From Nanoarchaeota archaeon SCGC AAA011-G17 (GTDB lineage Archaea > Nanobdellota > Nanobdellia > SCGC-AAA011-G17): a DNA stretch of 64,000 bases. The notes below the pieces were generated by a model. The model ran no database searches. It was not told the origin of the DNA and saw nothing but the letters and a program-made list of their open reading frames with translations. The stretch covers positions 1 through 64,000 of the forward strand of contig AQRL01000038.1 in assembly GCA_000402515.1 (NCBI GenBank), given 5' to 3'. The translations under genes were made by a program, and so were the position numbers. This document shows, in pieces, positions 1 to 7,602 of this stretch (position 1 is its first letter; each line of letters starts with the position of its first letter).

Positions 1-74
1 CCAAAAGAACAGTTGAGCCTGCAGCTGATTGGCAGATAGCGGTTATCGGGGGTGCAAATCCCTCAGTACCCTTT
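1..74 (+). other. possible 3' part of a tRNA-like gene, cut by window start
   Basis: Positions 47-63 can fold as a T-arm: GGGGG, a TGCAAAT loop, then CCCTC, followed by seven bases (AGTACCC), one base and a T-rich stretch. GATA/TATC around position 34-46 could form a long variable arm as in tRNA-Ser or tRNA-Leu. Against this, loop position 55 is G where tRNAs have T, and no convincing anticodon stem is visible. The 5' half lies outside the window. It could be a decayed tRNA or chance. Confidence 0.2.
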
Positions 75-81
75 TATTAAA

Positions 82-1116
82 ATGGCTCTAAGAGAAATAT
101 TACAAATTATTGTTGGAAATAAATGGCTTTACTCTTTAATACTTATAGGACTATTTTATCTAGGTGCAAAACTATTAACCTGGATTATAGAGAATATTGT
201 TCATTCTTTTACCAAGAGAACCAAAACTAAAGTAGATGATTTAATCATAGAGAAGACAAAGAAGTGGGTTGTTGCCTTATTCTTTTTTATAGCTGTAAGG
301 GTATTTATTGTTCCTCTGTTTAATAGTGGACTGGATAAAATCAACAATTCTGTGATTATATTTTTAGTAACTATGATTGCTATTATTGTTGTAGGGATAT
401 TGATTGATGTTTGGGGGAAGGTTTGGGCAAGCAAGACTAAATCAACACTTGATGATACTTTACTGCCTCTTTTCAGAAAGCTTGCTGATGTTATTATCGG
501 GATTACTGGATTTGTTATTATTTTAAATCATTGGGGCATTAGTGTTACTCCTTTTTTAGCTGGGGCAGGGGTTATTGGAATTATACTTGGGTTTGCTTTA
601 AAGGATTCTTTAGCTAATATTTTTGGTGGGATTGCTTTAATCTTGGATAAAAATTTCCAACTTGAAGACGTTATAAAACTTAATTCTGGGGAAACAGGAA
701 CTATAATTGATATTGGACTTAGAAGTACTAAGATAAAAACTTTTGACAATGAATTACTGGTTATTCCAAATGCTAATCTTGCTATCACTACGATACAGAA
801 TTTTGCCAAACCTGATTTATCTGCGAGAGTTATTGTTGAGTTTGGTGTTGTTTATGGAAGCGATATAGAGAAGGTAAGAAAGATTGTTCTGGATGCTCTG
901 AAGAAAGTAAATGGAGTTTTAAAAGAGCCTGCACCAAGAGTTTATTTCAATGAGATGGGGGATTCCAGCCTGAAATTCAAATTATTTTTCTGGGTTGACA
1001 GCTATACCAAGAGATTTGATGCAAAAGAAGAGGCAACTGAAGCTGTTTATAATGCTTTGAATAAGGCTAAGATAAATATTCCTTTCCCGACACAGACTGT
1101 CTATTTGAAGAAATAA
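82..1116 (+). CDS. mscS: MscS-family mechanosensitive ion channel
   Basis: Small-conductance mechanosensitive channel of the inner membrane, releasing solutes on hypo-osmotic shock. Four hydrophobic helices fill roughly the first 170 residues, then a Gly/Ala-rich pore helix (LAGAGVIGIILGFALKDSLA) and the MscS beta domain (residues DVIKL, TGTIIDIGLRSTKI, IPNANL), then an alpha/beta C-terminal domain. Length (344 aa) is normal for the family. ATG 82 is preferred; the GTG at 52 would fall in the tRNA-like T-loop. Stands alone, followed by a promoter for the next gene. Family is clear; ion selectivity is not. Confidence 0.93.
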   Translation: MALREILQIIVGNKWLYSLILIGLFYLGAKLLTWIIENIVHSFTKRTKTKVDDLIIEKTKKWVVALFFFIAVRVFIVPLFNSGLDKINNSVIIFLVTMIAIIVVGILIDVWGKVWASKTKSTLDDTLLPLFRKLADVIIGITGFVIILNHWGISVTPFLAGAGVIGIILGFALKDSLANIFGGIALILDKNFQLEDVIKLNSGETGTIIDIGLRSTKIKTFDNELLVIPNANLAITTIQNFAKPDLSARVIVEFGVVYGSDIEKVRKIVLDALKKVNGVLKEPAPRVYFNEMGDSSLKFKLFFWVDSYTKRFDAKEEATEAVYNALNKAKINIPFPTQTVYLKK

Positions 1117-1146
1117 TTTATATAATCTTTCTTTGGTTACCAATAA

Positions 1147-1176
1147 AAATATAAATAATAACCCCTTATTCTTTTT
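1147..1176 (+). promoter_or_regulatory. TATA-type promoter for a leaderless start at 1177
   Basis: An AATATAAATAATA box around 1148-1160 lies about 25 nt before ATG 1177, the normal spacing for a leaderless archaeal transcript. The frame opened at 1177 (MNIFDLKLRVNELF) stops at 1234. It would continue into the next gene if the seven-T run at 1214-1220 had eight Ts. Confidence 0.45.
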
Positions 1177-1328
1177 ATGAATATATTTGATCTAAAACTT
1201 AGAGTAAATGAGCTTTTTTTAAACCTTTTCAGATAAGCAGAAGAAAGACAAAGACTGATGAAAAAATCTCGTCCCAAATAGAACATTTTGAGTTTGACTA
1301 CCAAAAAGTTAAGCAATTTAGGAGGCAG

Positions 1329-3596
1329 ATGAGAAATGAAGTAATAAAAATTCAGGGGCTTATGACACGAATTTCTGAAAGAGATATATCTTCCTTTGAA
1401 AGAACTACAGCAAAAGACATTCAAAAATACGAATCTGCACTAAGAAAACAATTATACTCTATTATGAAAGTTATATCTCTCTTAAAAAAACTAATAGAAA
1501 ATGAATACCTTGAAATTGTATATGATATAAGAAATCCTCTTGTTATTTTTGAAGAGTTTTTAAAAAAAATAAGAGAAGGGTTAAACAAGATGAAGTTATC
1601 TGCCTCTGATAAAAATAATATAATGCAGATTATTGAAAATATTGAAAAGGAATATGATGGTCTGATTGAATCTTCTTTAAAATTTATTGAATCAGATCTT
1701 AGCTACTTTAGTACCATTGGTCTTAAGTTTGATAAATTTAATGCTAATCCAGAGATAGATTCATTTGCTGTTTATCTAAAAAGTAGAAGTGCAATAAAAA
1801 AACAAATCAACGGAAAAGTGCAATGGATACTTTCCCAGATAAATCTTTTAGAAAAGAGACTTAAACAATTAAAAAAGGATTCATCCCTAAATCTAGACAA
1901 TATCATTAAAATTGTCTCTTATTTTGAACTACAATTCAAGGGATTAGTTGACTTTTGTATTAAAAGATTGGATGTATCAAATCATATGATTGTAGGGGCC
2001 ATTTCATTACAGAAGGAGAAATATGCAGAATTGGAACGTATAAAAAATGAGCTACATGTTTTTTACCAACAGTTTTTTGATGAGCAGAGTAAAATAATAG
2101 AAGCAACCCCTTCAGAAACTAGAGTTGAGCAGACTAAAAGAAAGGTTAGTAAGTTTAGAGAGTATCAAAATGAAGTAAATCTGCAATTTAAAGCCTTTGA
2201 GAAAGAATTTGAAAATAAAATATCAGAAATTGAAGAAAAGGACATTAGTAGTATACAAATGGAAAAGAAAGAGTTAAGAAATATAATCGATAATTTGCTT
2301 AAACTCAGAAAGAGGTTTAGGATATTGGCTTCAGGGATTTTGGTTGCTGGAGCAGCTCTTTCATTTGCTTTTGGAGGGGTTGAAAGTCCAACAGTTTCCC
2401 AACTAGCAACCCCCCCCTTTGCTTCTTTAACTATACCACAGAAAAAACAGCAAGAGATTCTAAACCTAAGCAAGAGAATTCCATATTCTGTTAAGACAGA
2501 TAGTTCTAACTTATTTGGGGGTATAAATCCTGTAGATAATGATTATTACTCTATAAGACAAGAAGGAAGTTCATATATTATTAATTTTAAGAAAAAAGGA
2601 ATAGTGCTTGATCTTATGAAAAACAATGAATTGATGAAGTTAAGAAGAGAGATAATCTCCCGCACCCTGGCGGGTTATAAAATCAATGTCAAAGAGAAAT
2701 TTGATATAATTCCCCTTACTGATATGTCTTTTTTGAGGATAGATGTTAAAACAGACACGGTAAATATATATGCAAGGAGTATAGAATTAATAGACGGTCC
2801 AAGTACATTAACGTGTATTGGAAATAGGATACAAATATCCTCTACACAAGAATATAATATGGATTTTACCGGAGAAAATATCAGCAAATTTGTGCATCTT
2901 ATTGATGAAAGAGGAACGGTGATTGATACTGTTGTGTTAATTGACCAAAAAACGTTACCGGATGTACCATTATCCCTTCGTAACATTAAAATGGAGCTTA
3001 CACCAGAATTACTTTATAAGATTTTTGGTAGTTTTTTGGGGAAAGGGGTATACTGGGGGCCTTCGGGGGTAGATGATGGTGATAATTACAATTTTGTCTG
3101 CAACTGTCTTATGAGAAGTGGTTATTACACTTTCTTTGGCAAAGCATTTATTGATGATGCACTTTCTTTCTCTAATGGAGATTATTCTTCTTTAAGGAAA
3201 AATGTTATATGGAACGCTTATTTTAAGAGTAGGGGGGTATTTAGAGAGGTGAATAAAGGGATTTATTTAGAAAGTTTTAATAGTGAGGGATTAGAGGAAT
3301 TATCTAAACGTGGTTTTTTAATTAAGACGGGTATGGCTTTACAGCTAAAACATGGTTCTGGGTTTCATTCTGTCATTATTGGAAAGGTTAGTGGAGGAAA
3401 AGTGGAAACTATTTTTACAGCCGATGGATCAGATGGGGGATTAGGGAAGGGAAGAATTATAGAGGTTTCTTTGTCTACATATTTGAAGATTAAGGAGGAG
3501 CATTCATTTGAAGTGATTGGTGTTGTTGATCCCTATGAGTTACAGAGAAAACTTAAGTCACAAACAGAGCAAGAGATAATACTTGCGATGAGATGA
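1329..3596 (+). CDS. coiled-coil protein with one TM segment and C-terminal NlpC/P60-like peptidase-type domain
   Basis: Not a recognised family. Residues 1-325 are Lys/Glu-rich helix, likely coiled coil. A hydrophobic segment at about 331-350 (ILASGILVAGAALSFAFGG) could span the membrane. The C-terminal ~200 residues contain NFVCNCLMRSGYY and later GSGFHSVIIGK followed by an Asp, reminiscent of the Cys-His-(Asp) order in papain-like NlpC/P60 or CHAP peptidases; that is inference. ATG 1329 has GGAGG only 3 nt upstream. The frame is open and coding-like back to 1212, and a one-base T-run indel would join it to a leaderless ATG at 1177, so the true N-terminus is probably about 50 residues longer. 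Confidence 0.75.
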   Translation: MRNEVIKIQGLMTRISERDISSFERTTAKDIQKYESALRKQLYSIMKVISLLKKLIENEYLEIVYDIRNPLVIFEEFLKKIREGLNKMKLSASDKNNIMQIIENIEKEYDGLIESSLKFIESDLSYFSTIGLKFDKFNANPEIDSFAVYLKSRSAIKKQINGKVQWILSQINLLEKRLKQLKKDSSLNLDNIIKIVSYFELQFKGLVDFCIKRLDVSNHMIVGAISLQKEKYAELERIKNELHVFYQQFFDEQSKIIEATPSETRVEQTKRKVSKFREYQNEVNLQFKAFEKEFENKISEIEEKDISSIQMEKKELRNIIDNLLKLRKRFRILASGILVAGAALSFAFGGVESPTVSQLATPPFASLTIPQKKQQEILNLSKRIPYSVKTDSSNLFGGINPVDNDYYSIRQEGSSYIINFKKKGIVLDLMKNNELMKLRREIISRTLAGYKINVKEKFDIIPLTDMSFLRIDVKTDTVNIYARSIELIDGPSTLTCIGNRIQISSTQEYNMDFTGENISKFVHLIDERGTVIDTVVLIDQKTLPDVPLSLRNIKMELTPELLYKIFGSFLGKGVYWGPSGVDDGDNYNFVCNCLMRSGYYTFFGKAFIDDALSFSNGDYSSLRKNVIWNAYFKSRGVFREVNKGIYLESFNSEGLEELSKRGFLIKTGMALQLKHGSGFHSVIIGKVSGGKVETIFTADGSDGGLGKGRIIEVSLSTYLKIKEEHSFEVIGVVDPYELQRKLKSQTEQEIILAMR

Positions 3597-3703
3597 TTGA
3601 AGTAGTTATCCTTTAATTACCCCAACAGGAACCATGCGTGCTACTGATAGAGAAATCTTGGCACCGTTAACTGATTTTATTTATATTCTACAAAATATAT
3701 ATT

Positions 3704-3740
3704 GCATTCAGTTGACACAGTTGACATGCCTGCGTAGGCT
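3704..3740 (+). promoter_or_regulatory. 37-bp upstream element shared with the lhr promoter
   Basis: Contains a perfect tandem 9-mer CAGTTGACA-CAGTTGACA (3709-3726), then TGCC and CGTAGGCT, directly followed by a TATA-like ATTTAAATG at 3741. It ends 30 nt before ATG 3771. The same 37-bp layout (31/37 identical) lies upstream of lhr at 53231-53267 on the other strand. The position just upstream of the TATA box suggests an activator or repressor site. Confidence 0.75.
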
Positions 3741-3770
3741 ATTTAAATGAATTTAACTTAATATGCTTCT

Positions 3771-5126
3771 ATGTGCCAAGTAAAAGTCACTAAAGATGGC
3801 TGCAAGTTAAGATTTACTATCTCTGCTAAAATAATAAGGGAAATGAATGCTATCTATGGAGATTATTTGAAGATTATAATTAATGGACGAGAAGATTTAA
3901 AATATTATATTAAGATTCCTAATATATGTCCAAGCAGAACTAATCTACAAACAAGAAGGGATATACCAAAAAATACTGCTAAAATTTTAGAAATAAAAAA
4001 TGGAGATATGGTTAATGTTGATCTTTCTTTAGTTAATAATTATAGGTCTGAAAATTTAATTGTTGATAACATGCTAGATATTTTAGCAACCATCCCAAGA
4101 TATGAAAGAGATTGTCCTATTATGATTGATTTGGAGGAAGAGAATGGAGAAGAATTTTGTAATGTCTGGTATTGTAGTGGACAAGGGGGGAATGCTAAGT
4201 TAGTTAGGTTAAAAAGATATGTAAAAATAGATAGGCAGTTAGGAGAATTTTTTGGGTTAATGCAGGCAGAATCTAGGAAAAATGGCCCAAAGTTTGATTT
4301 TACTAATAATCTTCTTTTAGAGCATGAATTGTTTATGAATATTGGTAAAAGATTTGGAATATCTAAAACTCTTTGGAATTATCAATTGTTTTTTAATTCT
4401 GATATGGATAATGATGGATTAAGCAAGGACATAAATAAAATTAAAAAGATGTTTAATGTTAGTAAGAAGATAATTTTAACTGAAAATAATTTATTGAATA
4501 AAGTTGCATTAACAATTTATATAGATTCTAATTTACTTGCAGTTATTATGATAAATCTCATGAAAATACTGAGAAGAAGAGTAGCGGATAGTTTAGATGC
4601 TGATTTTTTAAAAGACTTTGCAGTTGGTTTTGTTTCTAAAGATTTACTTGGAGATGGAACAGTTGTATCCAGAGGAGGAGAGGCAGATATTACCATTTCA
4701 GAACAGGATTTATGTTCACAAGAGGATATTGTTAAAATTTTTGGGAATTTAGGAATAAGAACAAGCACGTATAAAAATAGGATACTTCTCAAAACCGATT
4801 TAAATACATATCTTTGGTTTATAGAAAATAAAATTTTTGAAGGGCATAAGAATAGAGAGAAAATAGTTAAATCAATATTGAGTAATTATTATGTAAAAAG
4901 TTTATATGACCGGTTTAATGGACATGATTTTTATACAGCAAAAGATTTATCAGAGAAATTTAAGCTTAAGAAAAGTACAGCATATATGTTTCTGCTTCGT
5001 AATAAGAGAAGGGGGTTTTTAGAGAATAAAGATTCTTGTTTTACGTTGACTAATAAAGGACAAGAATTTATAAAAATAATCAATGAAGCTAAAATTGAGG
5101 TTACTAACCTTTGCAAACTGCCATAG
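3771..5126 (+). CDS. freestanding LAGLIDADG protein with AbrB-like and winged-helix domains
   Basis: Two N-terminal segments (about residues 12-38, ending GDYLKI, and 62-88, ending NGDMVNV) resemble swapped-hairpin AbrB/SpoVT DNA-binding repeats. The middle has two LAGLIDADG-like helices: LGEFFGLMQAES (157-168) and FAVGFVSKDLLGDGT (283-297). Residues ~383-440 look like a winged helix. LAGLIDADG proteins are homing endonucleases or derived regulators; this domain mix suggests a DNA-binding regulator, possibly with nicking ability. First-motif acidic residue is Glu, second is Asp, so catalysis is not excluded. Leaderless-type start 30 nt after the shared 37-bp element. Its 3' end overlaps convergent rtcB by 23 nt. 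rtcB itself has no intein. Confidence 0.72.
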   Translation: MCQVKVTKDGCKLRFTISAKIIREMNAIYGDYLKIIINGREDLKYYIKIPNICPSRTNLQTRRDIPKNTAKILEIKNGDMVNVDLSLVNNYRSENLIVDNMLDILATIPRYERDCPIMIDLEEENGEEFCNVWYCSGQGGNAKLVRLKRYVKIDRQLGEFFGLMQAESRKNGPKFDFTNNLLLEHELFMNIGKRFGISKTLWNYQLFFNSDMDNDGLSKDINKIKKMFNVSKKIILTENNLLNKVALTIYIDSNLLAVIMINLMKILRRRVADSLDADFLKDFAVGFVSKDLLGDGTVVSRGGEADITISEQDLCSQEDIVKIFGNLGIRTSTYKNRILLKTDLNTYLWFIENKIFEGHKNREKIVKSILSNYYVKSLYDRFNGHDFYTAKDLSEKFKLKKSTAYMFLLRNKRRGFLENKDSCFTLTNKGQEFIKIINEAKIEVTNLCKLP

Positions 5127-6513
5127 GGTCAACCCTGACAACCTTTAGAGAAATTCCTGCTCCATGAATAGAGTCCACGACCATCTCTGATGATTTGTAT
5201 GCAAGAGGGGCCTCTTCAGCTAGAGATTCCCAATTAGGTGATTTTGTAATAATGCCCTTTTGTTGTAATAATTCATGGCTTATTTTTTCTCCTCTAAACT
5301 GCTTTAGTGCTTGAGTCCTAGACATTGCTCTCCCAGAGCCATGGGCTGAACTTCCAAATGTTTTTTGCATTGCTATCTCTGTTCCTTTTAAGATATATGA
5401 AGAGGTTCCCATTGAGCCTGCTAATAAGACGGGTATATCTGGAAATGCCCTTGTTGCTCCCTTGCGTGTAATATATACTTCTCTTTTTTTACCGTCTATT
5501 GTATGCTTTTCTTTTTTTGTTATGTTATGGGCAAGGGCGTAAATTGTGTGCATATCCATTTCCTGCCAGGTTTTTTTGAAGACTTTTTCAAAGGTTTCTC
5601 TTATCCATTGAGTCATTATAAACCGGTTTGTAAATGAATAATTAACTGCTGCTTTCATTGCTGCAAAATAATCCTGCCCTTCTTGTGAGTTTGCTGGTGC
5701 TCCAACCAATTGATTATCTGGAAGCCATATTTTATATTTTTTAACTGCTTGTTCATGTATTTTCAAATAATCTGAAGCAACCTGATGACCTAATCCTCTA
5801 GAGCCGCAGTGAAGCATTATTAGGACTTGATCTTTATTTATTATACCTAATTTTTTAGCATATTTCTCATCAAATATCTCTGAAACTTTTTGTATTTCTA
5901 GGAAGTGATTTCCTGCCCCTAGTGTTCCTAACTGTGGTTTTCCTCTTTGTTTTGCTAAAGCTGATACTTTAGACGGGTCTGCTCCCTCCATACAGCCATT
6001 TTCTTCTGTATTTTTAATATCTTCCCTTGTTCCATAGCCATTTTCTAGCGCCCAGTTTACTCCCCTTACTAAAACTTCATCTAATTGGTCATTGGTTAGT
6101 TTTAGTTTACCCTTACTTCCAACACCGCAAGGAATTGTATTAAATAATTCATTTACAAGCTCTTTTAATTTTTCATTCACTTCTTTGAATGTGAGATTTG
6201 TTCTTATTGAGTTGACCCCACAATTTATGTCAAAACCGGTGCAGCCACTGCTGATAATTCCATCTTCGGGATCAAAGGCCATAACAGCACCCATTGGCAG
6301 GCCATATCCGTAGTGTGCATCAGATAATGCACAGACAGGTTCTATAATTCCAGGTAAACAGCAAACATTACTTAGCTGTTCTATTGTATCATTTTCCATA
6401 GAATCATAAATAGCTTTATTTGCAATTATTTTCCCGTCTACTTTCATCTCTTTACGAGCAGATTTTGGCAGGAGCCATTCAAAGTCATTTATTTTCTGGA
6501 GTTTTTCTTTCAT
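5104..6513 (-). CDS. rtcB: RNA-splicing ligase RtcB (tRNA-splicing ligase)
   Basis: GTP- and Mn-dependent ligase that joins 2',3'-cyclic phosphate and 5'-OH ends of tRNA exons and broken RNA. Family motifs are present: LSDAHYGYGLPMG, the metal-binding CTGFDINCGV, HCGSRGLGHQ, and SSAHGSGRAMSR near the catalytic histidine. Length 469 aa is usual for intein-free archaeal RtcB. It lies in the same direction as archease (7162-7572), its activation partner, with one unknown gene between. The C-terminus overlaps the convergent LAGLIDADG gene. Confidence 0.96.
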   Translation of the reverse strand: MKEKLQKINDFEWLLPKSARKEMKVDGKIIANKAIYDSMENDTIEQLSNVCCLPGIIEPVCALSDAHYGYGLPMGAVMAFDPEDGIISSGCTGFDINCGVNSIRTNLTFKEVNEKLKELVNELFNTIPCGVGSKGKLKLTNDQLDEVLVRGVNWALENGYGTREDIKNTEENGCMEGADPSKVSALAKQRGKPQLGTLGAGNHFLEIQKVSEIFDEKYAKKLGIINKDQVLIMLHCGSRGLGHQVASDYLKIHEQAVKKYKIWLPDNQLVGAPANSQEGQDYFAAMKAAVNYSFTNRFIMTQWIRETFEKVFKKTWQEMDMHTIYALAHNITKKEKHTIDGKKREVYITRKGATRAFPDIPVLLAGSMGTSSYILKGTEIAMQKTFGSSAHGSGRAMSRTQALKQFRGEKISHELLQQKGIITKSPNWESLAEEAPLAYKSSEMVVDSIHGAGISLKVVRVDPMAVCKG

Positions 6514-6566
6514 AATATTTCTTTAAATAAGATATTTTATAAGGTTTTTGCTAATTGCTATTATGA

Positions 6567-7115
6567 TTATACATTCTCAAGAGAAACTTCTCCGACAGAA
6601 TTTCCATTTTTATCATAAGTTGTTCCTTGTCTCTCATTGTATTTTATGGTGCTTCCTCTAAAAATAATGTTTCCATGGTAATCATACCACTCTTCTTCTT
6701 TTGTTGGGCACACAAAGAATAGATCTTGTGTGAGAATTCTTACAGCTCTTTTTATAAAATTAGAACTACTAAATCTTATTGGTGCAAGATTAATTATGGG
6801 CTTATTTTTGTGTTCTATCTCAGCAAATTCATAACCTGCCTCTTGAACTATAAAATTTGCAATTTCTTCTAAAGAATTTTCGGATTTAAATTCACCATGT
6901 GCTCTGGGATTGTCTTTCTGATAGTATTTCCCCCCTGTAGAAAAAAATTTTGCCATTATTCCTTGAGGATGAGACATTTTTGTTAAATCAACGACTTTTA
7001 TAAGTGAATTGGTATAGATGAGAAAGTTGGGACTATTTCCATGATAGTTTGATGTTTTGTCATTTGAACTTATTGGAATTCCAAAAGTAAACCAGCTTAT
7101 TTTGTAATCATACAT
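6567..7115 (-). CDS. hypothetical protein, 182 aa
   Basis: No family recognised. A soluble, mixed alpha/beta-looking protein with an aromatic-rich N-terminus and a C-terminal stretch of short Gly/Asn turns (YHGNIIFRGST, YDKNGNSVGE) resembling MORN- or WG-like beta hairpins. No signal peptide or membrane segment. It sits between rtcB and archease on the same strand, 53 nt upstream of rtcB. Co-transcription is plausible but a role in RNA ligation is not supported by sequence. Confidence 0.7.
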   Translation of the reverse strand: MYDYKISWFTFGIPISSNDKTSNYHGNSPNFLIYTNSLIKVVDLTKMSHPQGIMAKFFSTGGKYYQKDNPRAHGEFKSENSLEEIANFIVQEAGYEFAEIEHKNKPIINLAPIRFSSSNFIKRAVRILTQDLFFVCPTKEEEWYDYHGNIIFRGSTIKYNERQGTTYDKNGNSVGEVSLENV

Positions 7116-7161
7116 ATTTAATTAATTATTCTGATATTTAAAAATATTATTGTTATTTATT

Positions 7162-7572
7162 TTAGATATCCAAGACAACAGTAGCTTTATAACCTTTATT
7201 GGTCTTTTCTACTTTGAAATTATGGTTTGTAACTGATTTTACAACTGTTTTTCCCTTTTCCGGTGTTATTGTCTCTCCGTATATTGTTGCTGTTAAAGAT
7301 TCTTTTGTTATTTTTTCTATGTTGAATTTTGAAAAGAACATTTCATCAATATCCACTCTGGCAATTAACTGCTGCAGCCAGAAGAACATCAGATTTTCCA
7401 GATTTGACTCCTTTAATATTACTTTTTTTGATTTTAATGGCTTAACTTTTTTTACTTCACATATTATTGAAAACAAGGCTTCTGCTGCATTTTCAAACAA
7501 TTCTTTAGGGGATTTCCCGTAGATTTCAAGCATTACATCGGAGGTTACTTTGTCTATTATCTTGTATTTCAT
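7162..7572 (-). CDS. archease (RtcB activator)
   Basis: Small protein that promotes RtcB guanylylation and multiple turnover. The N-terminal DKVTSDVMLEIYGKSPKELF and following FENAAEALFSI match the archease signature, as do the Leu-rich FWLQQLIARVD segment and the C-terminal VTNHNFKVE...VLDI ending, where the family keeps the metal-binding Asp. Length 136 aa is typical. Lies upstream of rtcB on the same strand, the classical partnership. The first conserved position reads TSD rather than the usual TAD. Confidence 0.92.
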   Translation of the reverse strand: MKYKIIDKVTSDVMLEIYGKSPKELFENAAEALFSIICEVKKVKPLKSKKVILKESNLENLMFFWLQQLIARVDIDEMFFSKFNIEKITKESLTATIYGETITPEKGKTVVKSVTNHNFKVEKTNKGYKATVVLDI

Positions 7573-7602
7573 GAAACTATAAGGAGGGAGAAATTTAAAA
7601 GT

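Noticed and set aside
3634-3750. 40-codon frame MRATDREILAPLTDF... before the LAGLIDADG gene
   Set aside because: Runs through the conserved 37-bp promoter element and TATA box; short and probably chance or a very old remnant.
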